The translations under genes and the position numbers were made by a program. A stretch of DNA of 64,000 bases from Deltaproteobacteria bacterium (GTDB lineage Bacteria > Desulfobacterota > Syntrophia > Syntrophales > JAFGHS01): positions 1 to 64,000 of the forward strand of contig JAFGLN010000015.1 of the NCBI GenBank assembly GCA_016928025.1, in the 5' to 3' direction. Of the stretch, positions 38,044-47,549 are shown one piece after another; the stretch's first letter is position 1, and every line of letters begins with the position of its first letter. Below the pieces are notes generated by a model. The model was not told where the DNA came from and made no database searches. It was given only the letters and a program-made list of their open reading frames with translations.

Positions 38044-39149
38044 GCGACATCCGAACAATATACTGGAAAGACCGGACGGTTGTCATGATCGACCAGAAGG
38101 TCCTGCCGGCGGAAGAGCGCTATATCACTTGCCGCCACCATGAAGACGTCATTGAGGCCATCAAGGACATGACGATCCGCGGCGCTCCGGCCATCGGCAT
38201 TGCCGCCGCCATGGGTATCGCTCTCGGGACCTTCCATTTGAAAGCCGACAATGACGAAACCTTTCATCAGGCTTTCCATCTTATCTGCGATGAATTTTCC
38301 CAGACCCGTCCGACAGCACGGAATCTTTTCTGGGCCATCGAGCGGATGAGGAAACGGTTCATCACCGCCATGGCGGACCGGCCGGCTTTGGAAAAAAGTC
38401 GAACGGCGGAGCAAGCATTGGATGATGTTTATGCGCCTGTAAAGCAGGCCCTCATCGAAGAGTCGATCCGGATCGGGAAAGAGGATGTTGCGGCCAATCG
38501 CCGAATCGGCCTTAACGGCCGGGCTTTCATCAAAAACAACAACGGCATCTTAACCCATTGCAATGCCGGAGCCTTGGCCACGGCCGGTTACGGGACAGCC
38601 CTCGGCGTCATCCGGGCCGCCCATGAGGAAGGAAAAGCCATCCATGTTTTTGTGGACGAAACAAGACCGGTCCTCCAGGGCGCCAGGCTGACCGCTTGGG
38701 AACTGGTGAAGGACGGCATCCCGTCAACCCTGATTACCGATAATACGGCCGGCTTTCTCATGCAGCAGGGGAAAATCGATCTGGTCATCGTCGGAGCGGA
38801 CCGGATCGCCGCCAACGGTGATGCCGCAAACAAAATCGGCACTTATTCCCTCGCCGTCCTGGCCAAGGCCCACGGCATCCCCTTTTATGTTGCCGCCCCC
38901 CTGTCCACAGTCGATTTGCATATCCGAACAGGAACCGATATCCCCATCGAGGAACGGGCCGCACAGGAAATCACAAACATTCAGGGTCATCGTATCGCCC
39001 CGGAAGAGATTGACGTCTATAACCCCGCCTTCGACGTGACACCCGGCCGTTACATTACGGCCATCATCACGGAAGCGGACGTGGCTCTGCCACCATTCTC
39101 GGAAAATATCGCCAAGCTCTTCCCGCATCAATCTTTCCAGACCTCATAG
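38040..39149 (+). CDS. mtnA: S-methyl-5-thioribose-1-phosphate isomerase
   Basis: 369 residues of the eIF2B-like fold. It isomerises methylthioribose-1-phosphate to methylthioribulose-1-phosphate in methionine salvage. Motifs: [14 protein letters not shown], the catalytic Cys in [18 protein letters not shown], and the catalytic Asp in [19 protein letters not shown]. The ATGA overlap with gatB shows tight coupling, although the pathways are unrelated. No other salvage gene is in the window, unless the nucleoside phosphorylase at 16 kb contributes, for which there is no direct support. Confidence 0.95.
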   Translation: MSDIRTIYWKDRTVVMIDQKVLPAEERYITCRHHEDVIEAIKDMTIRGAPAIGIAAAMGIALGTFHLKADNDETFHQAFHLICDEFSQTRPTARNLFWAIERMRKRFITAMADRPALEKSRTAEQALDDVYAPVKQALIEESIRIGKEDVAANRRIGLNGRAFIKNNNGILTHCNAGALATAGYGTALGVIRAAHEEGKAIHVFVDETRPVLQGARLTAWELVKDGIPSTLITDNTAGFLMQQGKIDLVIVGADRIAANGDAANKIGTYSLAVLAKAHGIPFYVAAPLSTVDLHIRTGTDIPIEERAAQEITNIQGHRIAPEEIDVYNPAFDVTPGRYITAIITEADVALPPFSENIAKLFPHQSFQTS

Positions 39150-39472
39150 AACGCGACGAGAATAAAATATATCTGAAAACCGTTACTGCACAGGCGGGAT
39201 TCCATTCTTCTTTGTGATTTAGAGTCCCTGCTTTTTACCGGAACGAACAGACAAGTGCTTAATTTTTCATTGACATGCAGGATCGGCTTCCATATAGTTC
39301 CGCAGGTTGTCACGCAATTTTTCTATGGTTATTGATTTGCAAAGCGGGGCATTTGTCGAGTACCCTGCTTTTTGATTGATGAATCCGGTCTCCTGCATCC
39401 CGTAATACGGCAGGCCAATTCAGGTGATCTTGCGGGCAGGCCCAATGGTAAAAAACAATCAGGTGTTATGAC
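39150..39472. other. Intergenic region, nothing recognised
   Basis: 323 bases between mtnA and the alcohol dehydrogenase gene. I see no gene, strong hairpin or known RNA. It should hold the promoter of the downstream pair. Confidence 0.5.
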
Positions 39473-40510
39473 ATGAAGGCCATGGTTCTCAACAAACTGG
39501 GTAGTCTCGAGTACAACAAAGACCCACTCGAATTAACAGAGCTTCCGGAACCGGTCCCCGGGCAGAAAAAATTACTTGTCAAGGTCTTTGCCTGCGGTGT
39601 TTGCCATACGGAGTTGGACGAGATTGAGGGAAGAACGCCGCCGCCAAAATTGCCTGTGGTTTTAGGTCACCAGGTCGTCGGCAGGGTTGAAAAAGTGGGA
39701 GAGGGTGTGTCCAAATTCCGAATCGGTGACAGGGTGGGAATCGGCTGGATCTATTCGACCTGTGGCCATTGCCATTTCTGTTTATCCGGCCGGGAAAACC
39801 TCTGCAAACAATTCCTGGCGACAGGCCGGGATTCAGATGGCGGTTATGCAGAATACATGAAAGTTCCGGAAACCTTTGCCTACCCGATACCCGATTACCT
39901 GACCGACGCCGAGGCGGCGCCTCTGTTATGCGCCGGTGCCATCGGCTATCGGTCCCTGAGACTCTCAAACATCAGCGACGGTCAAAATCTTGGCTTGACC
40001 GGTTTCGGCGCATCAGCGCATTTGGTCCTCAAAACCACGCGATTCAAATATCCTGCTGCGAAAATTTTTGTTTTCGCCCGCAGTGAAAAAGAAAGGCAGT
40101 TTGCCATGGAGTTGGGCGCCGCCTGGGCCGGCGCGACGGAGGATTACGCCCCGGAAAAACTGGACGCGATCATCGATACGACACCGGCCTGGAGACCTGT
40201 TGTTCATGCGTTGAAGAATCTGAAAAGCGGCGGGCGACTGGCGATCAATGCGATTCGAAAAGAAGAAACGGACAAAGAGGACCTTTTACAAATAGATTAT
40301 CCGGAACATCTTTGGATGGAAAAAGAAATAAAAAGTGTTGCCAATGTTACGGGGATTGATATAAGTGAGTTCCTGCATCTCGCAGCGCAAATGAAAGTCA
40401 GACCGGACATCCAGGAGTTCCCCTTGGAAGATGCCAACAAGGCCCTTATGGAACTTAAAAAAGGAAAGATCCGCGGCGCCAAGGTTTTGAGAATCAGTGA
40501 CGAAAGATAA
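39473..40510 (+). CDS. Zinc-dependent medium-chain alcohol dehydrogenase
   Basis: A 345-residue MDR-family alcohol dehydrogenase. The catalytic-zinc Cys is in ACGVCHTELDEIEG and the second ligand in LGHQVVGRVEKVG. The structural-zinc lobe is CGHCHFCLSGRENLC, and the Rossmann segment is LTGFGASAHLVLK. The GHQ form (instead of GHE) also occurs in one bacterial subgroup of this family, so it is not evidence of loss of function. It oxidises alcohols or reduces aldehydes with NAD(P)H; the substrate is unknown. The leuB-like gene follows 28 bases later and is probably co-transcribed. Confidence 0.9.
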   Translation: MKAMVLNKLGSLEYNKDPLELTELPEPVPGQKKLLVKVFACGVCHTELDEIEGRTPPPKLPVVLGHQVVGRVEKVGEGVSKFRIGDRVGIGWIYSTCGHCHFCLSGRENLCKQFLATGRDSDGGYAEYMKVPETFAYPIPDYLTDAEAAPLLCAGAIGYRSLRLSNISDGQNLGLTGFGASAHLVLKTTRFKYPAAKIFVFARSEKERQFAMELGAAWAGATEDYAPEKLDAIIDTTPAWRPVVHALKNLKSGGRLAINAIRKEETDKEDLLQIDYPEHLWMEKEIKSVANVTGIDISEFLHLAAQMKVRPDIQEFPLEDANKALMELKKGKIRGAKVLRISDER

Positions 40511-40538
40511 ATAAATACAGGAGAGAGGAATCGTTCAC

Positions 40539-41597
40539 ATGGCAAAGACGTATAAAATCGCCCTGGTTCCGGGGGACGGAACGGGTCCTGAGGTTCTCAC
40601 CGAAGGGGTCAAAGTGATCAAAGCAGCCGCAAATCAATTCGGCTTCAAGCTGGATTTGACGAATTACGACCTGGGTGGTGAACGCTACAAACGGACAGGA
40701 GAAATTCTGCCCGACAGCGTTCTTGAAGAGTTTCGCCAATTTGACGCTATCTATTTAGGCGCCATCGGTCATCCCGATATCAAGCCGGGCATACTGGAAA
40801 AGGGGATTCTGCTGACGATGCGCTTTGCCCTGGATCAATACATCAATCTGCGCCCCGTCAAATTATATCCCGGCGTCGAAACGCCCCTGAAAGACAAGGG
40901 GCCGTTGGATATCGACTTCGTCGTCGTCCGGGAAAACAGTGAGGGCTTATATACGGGCGCGGGCGGCTTCCTGAAAAAAGGCACTCCCGACGAGGTGGCG
41001 ATTCAGGAATCCATCAATACGAGAAAGGGCGCAGAGCGCTGCATCCGCTATGCTTTTGACTTCTGCAGAAGACGCAATAAAGAAAAGAAACTGACCCTCT
41101 GCGGAAAGACCAACGTCCTGACCTACGCCTTTGATATGTGGGAGCGGACTTTCTATGACGTCGCCAAAGAGTACTCCGATATTAAAACGGATTATGCCCA
41201 CGTCGATGCGACCTGCATGTGGATGGTGAAAAACCCGGAATGGTTTGACGTTATCGTAACGGACAACATGTTCGGCGACATCATCACGGACCTGGCCGCC
41301 ATGATCCAGGGCGGTATGGGCATTGCGGCGGGCGGCAATATCAATCCCGAAGGCGTATCCATGTTTGAACCCATGGGCGGCTCGGCGCCGAAGTACACGG
41401 GTCAAAACATCATCAATCCCATGGCGACCATCATGGCGGGGCAAATGATGCTGGACATCCTTGGCGAAGAACAGGCCGCCATGGCCGTTGAACAGGCGGC
41501 TGTTAAGGTCGTCTCCACGAAACTTAAAAGCATGGCTGCGGGACAAATGGGATATTCGACCTCCGAAGTCGGAGATCTGGTGGCAGAATTTATTTGA
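40539..41597 (+). CDS. leuB: Beta-decarboxylating dehydrogenase, probable 3-isopropylmalate dehydrogenase
   Basis: A 352-residue member of the isocitrate/isopropylmalate dehydrogenase family. Seen are the opening VPGDGTGPEVLTEGVKVI, substrate Arg cluster MRFALDQYINLRPVK, VVRENSEGLYTGAGG, catalytic region CGKTNVLTYAFDMW, metal-binding TDNMFGDIITDLAAM, and cofactor loop FEPMGGSAPKYTGQNI. The last is typical of NAD-dependent enzymes. Isopropylmalate dehydrogenase fits the window's branched-chain theme, but no leuA or leuCD is nearby. The DQYINLRP segment also resembles tartrate or malate dehydrogenases, so substrate assignment is moderate. Confidence 0.8.
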   Translation: MAKTYKIALVPGDGTGPEVLTEGVKVIKAAANQFGFKLDLTNYDLGGERYKRTGEILPDSVLEEFRQFDAIYLGAIGHPDIKPGILEKGILLTMRFALDQYINLRPVKLYPGVETPLKDKGPLDIDFVVVRENSEGLYTGAGGFLKKGTPDEVAIQESINTRKGAERCIRYAFDFCRRRNKEKKLTLCGKTNVLTYAFDMWERTFYDVAKEYSDIKTDYAHVDATCMWMVKNPEWFDVIVTDNMFGDIITDLAAMIQGGMGIAAGGNINPEGVSMFEPMGGSAPKYTGQNIINPMATIMAGQMMLDILGEEQAAMAVEQAAVKVVSTKLKSMAAGQMGYSTSEVGDLVAEFI

Positions 41598-41647
41598 AAT
41601 TTTCAAAAATATTTGTAATTCGTAGCGTATTTCGGTAGGCAGAGGTT

Positions 41648-41674
41648 GCCTTTCCTCAAGAAGGGCGTTTTTTT
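41648..41674 (+). terminator. Terminator after leuB-like gene
   Basis: GCCTTTC-ctcaa-GAAGGGC (7 bp with one G-T pair), followed by a G and seven T, 50 bases after the stop. Confidence 0.85.
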
Positions 41675-41968
41675 ATTGTACCCGAAAAACGTCATTAGGT
41701 CGCAGGAACCACCGGTAAACTCAAAAAAGCCAACACCGGTTTAGCATCACGGAGAATCTCATTGCCCGAAGCGATTCGCCACTTCCCGCTACACGCATCG
41801 CACAAAATATATCAGGAATCACAAGGGCGTTAAAAGGTATCCAATAGGGAATATCAATGAAATTTCAGGAGAGGTAAAGATCTCCGCTTTCGACCACATC
41901 GAAAGATATACCCTGGCGATATCCGTTCTGGTTCAGTACGGCGAAATTAAGAGACGATGAGAAGACGG
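41675..41968. other. Intergenic region, nothing recognised
   Basis: About 290 bases between the terminator and the convergent FmdB-family gene. No ORF or structured element is apparent. Confidence 0.45.
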
Positions 41969-42454
41969 CTATAAGTCATAAAGCGTATCATCCACACGGG
42001 GTCTTATTTTTTTACCTTTTGGTTTGGCAGACGCTTGGAGGATGAAGGGTTCTTCATTCTCCAAAACATCCGCCATTTCAGCTTCGATCTGCTCCGGATC
42101 CTCGCCTTTTTCCAGCCTGCTGATCGCTTCTTCCATGCCGGGCCCAAAGTTGATGCCGGCCTTGGAGAGCTGTCTCATGAGCCTGGCGGCCGCCCGCGGA
42201 TCATCTTCTTTCATTTTTTCCGCTTCGTTGGCCAACGTAGCCATGGTCTTCTCCAACACCGAGGGATCGACCCGTAATTCATCGCTTTCTTGTCCTTCTT
42301 TTCCCTTCGATGGATTTGCAAATACGGACATTTGACGTTTGAGCTTTATACGCTTGCACTGCGGACACGTCGGGATCTTTGTCGTATTTGCGGTTTTTGA
42401 AAAGAAATTATAAACGGTATTACATTGATGACAGTAGAATTCGTATATCGGCAT
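41969..42454 (-). CDS. FmdB-family zinc-ribbon protein
   Basis: 161 residues. The N-terminal 45 form the FmdB/CxxC zinc ribbon (MPIYEFYCHQCN, TCPQCK), with Cys8, 11, 30 and 33 as probable Zn ligands. The rest is acidic, Lys-rich and mostly helical, with no known domain. FmdB-type proteins are common in Desulfobacterota and were named as putative regulators of the fmd operon, but their function is largely unproven. No RNA or DNA target can be assigned. The gene is monocistronic. Confidence 0.85.
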   Translation of the reverse strand: MPIYEFYCHQCNTVYNFFSKTANTTKIPTCPQCKRIKLKRQMSVFANPSKGKEGQESDELRVDPSVLEKTMATLANEAEKMKEDDPRAAARLMRQLSKAGINFGPGMEEAISRLEKGEDPEQIEAEMADVLENEEPFILQASAKPKGKKIRPRVDDTLYDL

Positions 42455-42721
42455 AGCTTCTCCTCCCTGATTAACGCCGTATATTTATTCGATACGTAAG
42501 GAATCATTCGAAATAAATTCAAATCGGTTTTATTGAACCGACTCGACCAAGGGCAAGTTTAATGATTCTCCAACGAAAATCAAGTGACTTTTACGATGAA
42601 TTTTAAGGGAATACGGTATTGATAAGAATTACTAATAGCGTCAAATAAAAGGCGCAACACCTCTTTTACGTCAAATATTAGACACATACACAGTCAGCAT
42701 GGCAAGGAAGACTTTGGCAGG

Positions 42722-44263
42722 TTATTTTATAACGGCAACTTCCACGCGATTCCGACCGTTATTTTTTGCCTTGTACAAAGCGTCGTCCGCTTTTTTCAGG
42801 ACGGTCGGGGCATCATTGCCATGACCGGGAAAGGCGGCGACACCCAGGGAAATCGTCACGGCGCCAAGATCCACCCCCTGGTAATGAAAATTGTAGTTCT
42901 TGAGTTCGTCCCGCAATTGGTTCGCCCGCTGAGTGGCCACATTCAAAGGCATATCCGGCATAATCAAGACAAATTCCTCGCCCCCAAAGCGACAGACGAT
43001 ATCTTCCTTGCGAACATTATTTTGGAAAATGTCACTCAATATCTTAAGTAGATCATCCCCGGCATCATGGCCGTATGCATCGTTAAAAAGCTTGAAAAAG
43101 TCAATATCAACCATAATAATGCTGACCGGATGGCGTTTGCGCGCGGCCCGATGAAACTCACGCTCCAGACATTCTTCCATATAGCGTCGATTAAATAATC
43201 CGGTAAGAGGATCCCGAATGGCCTGGGCGCGCAATGTGTCCTGCATTTTCAGATTGGCCAACGACAATGCCAGGTGTTCGGCAACGACCAGGGCCAGTTC
43301 CTTGACGCCTCTCTCGTAGGCTTCGTCTTCATTATAAAATCCCAGGTGTAAAATGCCCTGCACCTGTCCTACGGCTTTCATAGGGATACACATAGCGCTA
43401 CAGATACCGATCCAATTATCGCTGTCACAAATGCAGCTGTTCAGAGTTGTTTTTTGGCCTCCTTCCGTCTTACCCTTCTTTTCCAAGGGTTTGCCAACTC
43501 TTAAGGCTTCACAGTCACCGGGAGCCAACATGATATCTTCATTTGAATAATTGCCCCATTTGACGACGGATCTCATTTTTTCGCAAGATTCATCCAAGGT
43601 ATACAGACTCCCGTTCGTCTTGGGAAATAATTGAGGGCCGTACTGCTTGATTATCGGTGACGCATCTTCGACATTCCGGCAGGTATGCAAAGCTTCGCCC
43701 ATCCTGCGCAAAAGGTTCATTCTACTGTTTTGCATCTCCAGTTCACAAACCCAGACTTTAAGCTTTTCATTTGCCCGGGCAAGCTCTTTTTCGGTTCTTT
43801 TGGCGTCCGTTAGATCATGACAGAACATCATATATTGGTCGCCAACGTTAACAAATTTAAATTCCACATAACGCTTCGCCCCGTCTTTGCAGATGACGTA
43901 TGTTTCAATTGAATCAATCTGCCGGCCATTTTGTATCGCTTTTGCGATATTATTCTGCCAACTATTGATAACTTTATCGCCTCCGCTTCTATCAGAATAA
44001 GAAACTCGCCACCAGTCATTCAGTGTTGCGATCTCCTGCCGGTCGTAGCCGAATGTTTCTTCAAATTTCCGGCTGAGATACAAAGTCTTCTGATCTCTAT
44101 CACTGACAACAACCGGCACCGGGGAAGATTCGACAAACGTTCGAATCAATTCATCAAATTTCAACCGTCTTTCTTCATCGAAATCCAGTTGTCCGACCTG
44201 TTGCCGAAATACTGATAATTCTTCAATAAGTTGGCGCTTTGTCTTTTTTTCGTCTTTTATCAT
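42722..44263 (-). CDS. PAS-GAF-GGDEF diguanylate cyclase
   Basis: 513 residues. An N-terminal PAS domain (about 45-165, SSPVPVVVSDRDQKTLYLSR) is followed by a coiled linker, a GAF-like domain (about 195-345) and a GGDEF domain (355-510). The active site is intact, CRFGGEEFVLIMPD, with Mg ligand in VDIDFFKLFND. The inhibitory I-site RKED lies five residues before GGEEF, so product inhibition is expected. It makes c-di-GMP from GTP in the cytosol. PilZ receptors and a c-di-GMP riboswitch are in the same window. There is no membrane segment. Confidence 0.95.
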   Translation of the reverse strand: MIKDEKKTKRQLIEELSVFRQQVGQLDFDEERRLKFDELIRTFVESSPVPVVVSDRDQKTLYLSRKFEETFGYDRQEIATLNDWWRVSYSDRSGGDKVINSWQNNIAKAIQNGRQIDSIETYVICKDGAKRYVEFKFVNVGDQYMMFCHDLTDAKRTEKELARANEKLKVWVCELEMQNSRMNLLRRMGEALHTCRNVEDASPIIKQYGPQLFPKTNGSLYTLDESCEKMRSVVKWGNYSNEDIMLAPGDCEALRVGKPLEKKGKTEGGQKTTLNSCICDSDNWIGICSAMCIPMKAVGQVQGILHLGFYNEDEAYERGVKELALVVAEHLALSLANLKMQDTLRAQAIRDPLTGLFNRRYMEECLEREFHRAARKRHPVSIIMVDIDFFKLFNDAYGHDAGDDLLKILSDIFQNNVRKEDIVCRFGGEEFVLIMPDMPLNVATQRANQLRDELKNYNFHYQGVDLGAVTISLGVAAFPGHGNDAPTVLKKADDALYKAKNNGRNRVEVAVIK

Positions 44264-44751
44264 ACCTCCCCAACCCTTTTGACAAGCATAGTGATAAACA
44301 GCATTTTTGCATTGACGGCCCGAATGACAGGCATAAAAACATTATTTTTTTAAATCATCATGTGTAGACCCATCATGAACCCTTGTTGTTCTCTTAACTT
44401 ACACGATGCCGCAATTGACGCAAAAATAACCGACGCTCAACTGCTTTTTTGCGTAATTTTTACAGTTCCCACCTATGCGATTATTTTTCGTCAAAAAAGC
44501 AAAAAATATTAATATTAAGAATTTGCATGTTTCATGCCGAGTGGCATCAAATCCATTAAAATCCACCTGTTTTTATTGAAATTGCGCAACAACTCTCAAA
44601 CAAGGCGATGGCGATTATCTGAATTTTTTTGATGATCAGGCGTGATAAAAAGATCGTCTGGACATTATGGCTTAAGGGAAAAGGATTGTTCGTTCGCGAA
44701 AATATTAAAAGCCAGTGACGAAGAAGGTCGTGATCCCGTTCCAAGTAATGC
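44264..44751. other. Intergenic region, little recognised
   Basis: About 490 A/T-rich bases between the diguanylate cyclase start and the tspO-like gene end, both on the minus strand. A small ATGCC-GAGT-GGCAT hairpin (44534-44547) is the only structure noticed. It should contain the cyclase promoter. Confidence 0.45.
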
Positions 44752-45249
44752 TCAATTGATTAAAAAAATCCATAAATTGAGCACTAGGGCCAAACCGACC
44801 CAGATGATATAGGGAACCAACAGGATAGCGGCTGCCTTCGAAAAGATGGAAAACGTTTTCATCGTCCACAAAATCGCCCCGAAAAGAAGGATAACGACAA
44901 CCAAGCCGCCGATAATCGAATGAAACCCGAAGAAAACAACAGACCATAAGATATTCAGTAGTAATTGGAAAATGAAAATAGTTAGAGTGTTTTTTAACTG
45001 TCGATTTTCAAATTTATGAATCCATATCAGAAAAAAAGAGACCCCCATAAGGATGTAAAGCACTGTCCAGACAGGGGCAAATACCCAGTCCGGTGGACTG
45101 ATGGGAGGCTTTCTGATTAAGGGGTACCACGAGTCAACCGATTGCGCCGTAAAAAAGGACCCCATGACACCTGCCGACAGGCAAGCGGCAATGCTGAGCA
45201 CTAATTTAAAAATTTTCTTCCTCGCCTGCGGATTCATATAACGTGTCAT
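44752..45249 (-). CDS. TspO/MBR-family membrane protein
   Basis: A 165-residue protein with five hydrophobic segments. It carries the family hallmarks SWYPLIRKPPISPPDWVFAPVWTVLY and, later, WSVVFFGFHS and LVPYIIWVGLALVLNLWI. TspO proteins bind porphyrins and sterols and affect tetrapyrrole traffic or stress responses. The role in this anaerobe is unknown. The gene is monocistronic. Confidence 0.92.
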   Translation of the reverse strand: MTRYMNPQARKKIFKLVLSIAACLSAGVMGSFFTAQSVDSWYPLIRKPPISPPDWVFAPVWTVLYILMGVSFFLIWIHKFENRQLKNTLTIFIFQLLLNILWSVVFFGFHSIIGGLVVVILLFGAILWTMKTFSIFSKAAAILLVPYIIWVGLALVLNLWIFLIN

Positions 45250-45676
45250 TTAACCTACATCCGTAATGCGATTTTTTGTCATTACCGCACAAACAAAATG
45301 ATTCAAACAAAATGAATTTTATTATAAAAAATGGTCTTTAGCTGTGTCAAGGTTTTTAGAGGCGGTACCACAAACGTTGCGGCAAAAATTTATTCACGTT
45401 TTTTCTTACCACAAAATAACATCATGCGGTGTTAATCTCATTGACAAAATATATGGACTTCCATAAGAATCGAAACAGGATTTTTGAAAATACTTGCCGG
45501 GAATATCCGAGGACCCGAGTTTCTCAAAATGCTCCCATAAAAAACAGTAATCCGGTCATGACCATAAAAAGTTTTTGCCGTTATTGTTGATATGGCAAAA
45601 AAAAATTAATACTGTTTTCTTCTGGGACCGAATTACAGAGCGCGGTTAACACGGTAAGATATGGAGGGCGTAAAGG
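45250..45676. other. Divergent intergenic region, nothing recognised
   Basis: 427 bases between the tspO-like gene and fmdE-like gene. It should hold both promoters. I see no clear operator, RNA or hairpin. Confidence 0.45.
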
Positions 45677-46201
45677 ATGAACTATTCAGATATTATTAAA
45701 TTCCACGGACATTCCTGTCCGGGGTTGGCCATCGGATACCGAATGGCGAACACCGCCATGGATGAGTTGAGAACCATGCGTTCCGCCGATGAGGAGATCG
45801 TCGCCGTTGTGGAAAATAATGCCTGTGGTGTTGACGCCCTCCAATGCGTCACCGGCTGCACCTTCGGAAAGGGGAACCTGATGTTTCGTGATTACGGCAA
45901 GCACGTCTATACGCTGTACTCCCGGGCGTCGGGCAAGGGAGTTCGTGTCGTCTTTCACGGACGGGGCATTCCCGCCGAATTGCGGAGTAATCGTCAGGCT
46001 TTGATCAAACTCATTTTAGAGATGCCGGCGGATGAGATTTTGTCCGTCTCCGAGGTTGTCATAAATGAACCCGCAAGAGCGGAGATTCATAAGTCCGCCT
46101 TTTGCAGCATCTGCGGCGAGTCGGTCATGAGCACACGTTTGCGATATTTGGATGGAAACCCCGTTTGTATCCCCTGCGCCGAGGGGGAAAATGTAGTCTG
46201 A
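45677..46201 (+). CDS. FmdE-like protein (formylmethanofuran dehydrogenase subunit E family)
   Basis: 174 residues. The N-terminal FmdE domain has the FHGHSCPGLAIGYRMAN signature and the conserved NNACGVDALQCVTGCTFGKGN segment with several cysteines. The C-terminus is a TraR/DksA-like zinc finger (CSICGE with VCIPCAEG). In methanogens FmdE copurifies with the molybdenum formylmethanofuran dehydrogenase. In non-methanogenic bacteria such proteins occur without the rest of the complex, as here, and may have a molybdenum/tungsten-enzyme-related role; that is inference. The start follows GGAGGG at suitable spacing. The CheY/CheX genes run convergently beyond it. Confidence 0.88.
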   Translation: MNYSDIIKFHGHSCPGLAIGYRMANTAMDELRTMRSADEEIVAVVENNACGVDALQCVTGCTFGKGNLMFRDYGKHVYTLYSRASGKGVRVVFHGRGIPAELRSNRQALIKLILEMPADEILSVSEVVINEPARAEIHKSAFCSICGESVMSTRLRYLDGNPVCIPCAEGENVV

Positions 46202-46316
46202 CATGCTGGAATAGCGTTCGAAAGGACCCGGGAATCTGGGCACCAGAATCAAAAGAGGAATGACGCGGAGACCTCCGGTGACGCCCAGCCGGTGATGCGG
46301 GATATCAGCCGCCTTT

Positions 46317-46784
46317 TTATTGGACATCCTTTATATTGACGTCCACCACAAATTCACCAAATTCCGTTTGAAAAGGAACAACGATACTCGGCCCGCCCAG
46401 AACATGCCTGATAAGATGCCCCTTTCCCGAAAGCACTGCGGGAATGTTGGCACCGATCAGATGTCCCTGACTCTGCAATCTCTTTCTTGCGTCGCCCGAT
46501 ATCATGTTTGTCAATTCTCCTGCCGCATCCTTCGTGATGTTGTTGATTGTTTTGATTTCCTCACCCAACATATTGGATACGATCTTTAAGATACAGGATT
46601 CGGAAAAGCTAAGAGCTAATGAGCCGGTTAATGATCCCGAAAAGGCGATAATTCCCGAAACATCACCGCGTGCGACGGAATCGTTTTTCAAATAAGGCTT
46701 CCCGGCCTTGGCCTCCATAAACGCCATGACTTTCAATACGTTTATAGCGCTTTCAATGAAGGCGTTGATGTATATAACGTTCAT
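46317..46784 (-). CDS. CheX-like phosphatase/chemotaxis protein
   Basis: 155 residues of the CheX/CheC/FliY phosphatase family. The active-site helix reads AAGELTNMISGDARKRL, retaining the ExxN pair that dephosphorylates CheY-P. The CheY-like gene lies 24 bases upstream on the same strand, so the pair probably forms a response-regulator/phosphatase module. The absence of other che genes here means chemotaxis is not assured; the module could serve another phosphorelay. Confidence 0.88.
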   Translation of the reverse strand: MNVIYINAFIESAINVLKVMAFMEAKAGKPYLKNDSVARGDVSGIIAFSGSLTGSLALSFSESCILKIVSNMLGEEIKTINNITKDAAGELTNMISGDARKRLQSQGHLIGANIPAVLSGKGHLIRHVLGGPSIVVPFQTEFGEFVVDVNIKDVQ

Positions 46785-46808
46785 GATCTTCCCGCTGAGT
46801 GAATGATT

Positions 46809-47192
46809 TCAAATTGACCCCGGCATGACTTTTTCCAGGCTGGCTATAAGAGCTTCAGCCGTAAAAGGCTTTGATATAAAATCGCTGACCCCCGACTGAA
46901 AAGCAGTCTCCATACTGACATCCAATCCTTCGACGGATACGACGATGAAGGGTGTTTTGCTGATTTCGTTGTCTTGCCGGACTTTCTTCAACAGTTCTAT
47001 CCCACTCATGACGGGCATATTCCAGTCGGCGATGATCAAGTCGATTTTTTGCGACTTCAGTAATTGGAAGGCCGACATTCCGTCACCGACTTCATAGACG
47101 TTTTGGTAACCTTTCTTTTCCAGGATACGCCGGATGACGATCCTTATCGATTCATTATCGTCGGTAACCAGAATTGAGATATTTTTGTCCAT
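46809..47192 (-). CDS. CheY-like single-domain response regulator
   Basis: 127 residues, a receiver domain only. The acidic pair is in VTDDNESIR, the phospho-acceptor Asp in IIADWNMPVMSG, the switch Ser in VVSVEG, and the Lys in ISKPFTAEAL. The track starts at 47237; ATG 47192 with AAGGA upstream matches the family start. It is co-transcribed with the cheX-like gene that follows. Confidence 0.92.
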   Translation of the reverse strand: MDKNISILVTDDNESIRIVIRRILEKKGYQNVYEVGDGMSAFQLLKSQKIDLIIADWNMPVMSGIELLKKVRQDNEISKTPFIVVSVEGLDVSMETAFQSGVSDFISKPFTAEALIASLEKVMPGSI

Positions 47193-47237
47193 AGGCCTGT
47201 CCTTCCATCCTCCCGGTAACGATTGTTTGCATGACAA

Positions 47238-47549
47238 ACATTAACCGCAAACTCGCCGGATATATAAAAATTATTTTAAGATATGTGAAACAAATAGAAA
47301 AACGGGGTAAATATTGGTGGATCATCCCATTCGTTTAAATGAATTCCTGCTTGACATGACACAGGGTCGCTTATTAGAGTAATACGATTTTCTCACAATG
47401 CCATGGCTTATGATACTTGAATGCCTTAGCCTTACATAAAGAGGAAATCATGATAACTAATGCTGATCAAATCGGGCATCCTTTCTTTTCCAACCGGGAG
47501 CAACTCATGAAACGGGTCTGTGTACATATTGAACAGGAGGAATATATTA
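47238..47549. other. Divergent intergenic region, nothing recognised
   Basis: 312 bases between the cheY-like and CoA-transferase genes. It should hold two divergent promoters. No structured element was seen. Confidence 0.4.

Noticed and set aside
39665-39673. GHE-to-GHQ change in the alcohol dehydrogenase as loss of function
   Set aside because: The GHQ form occurs in a known bacterial subgroup of this family, and the other zinc ligands are intact.
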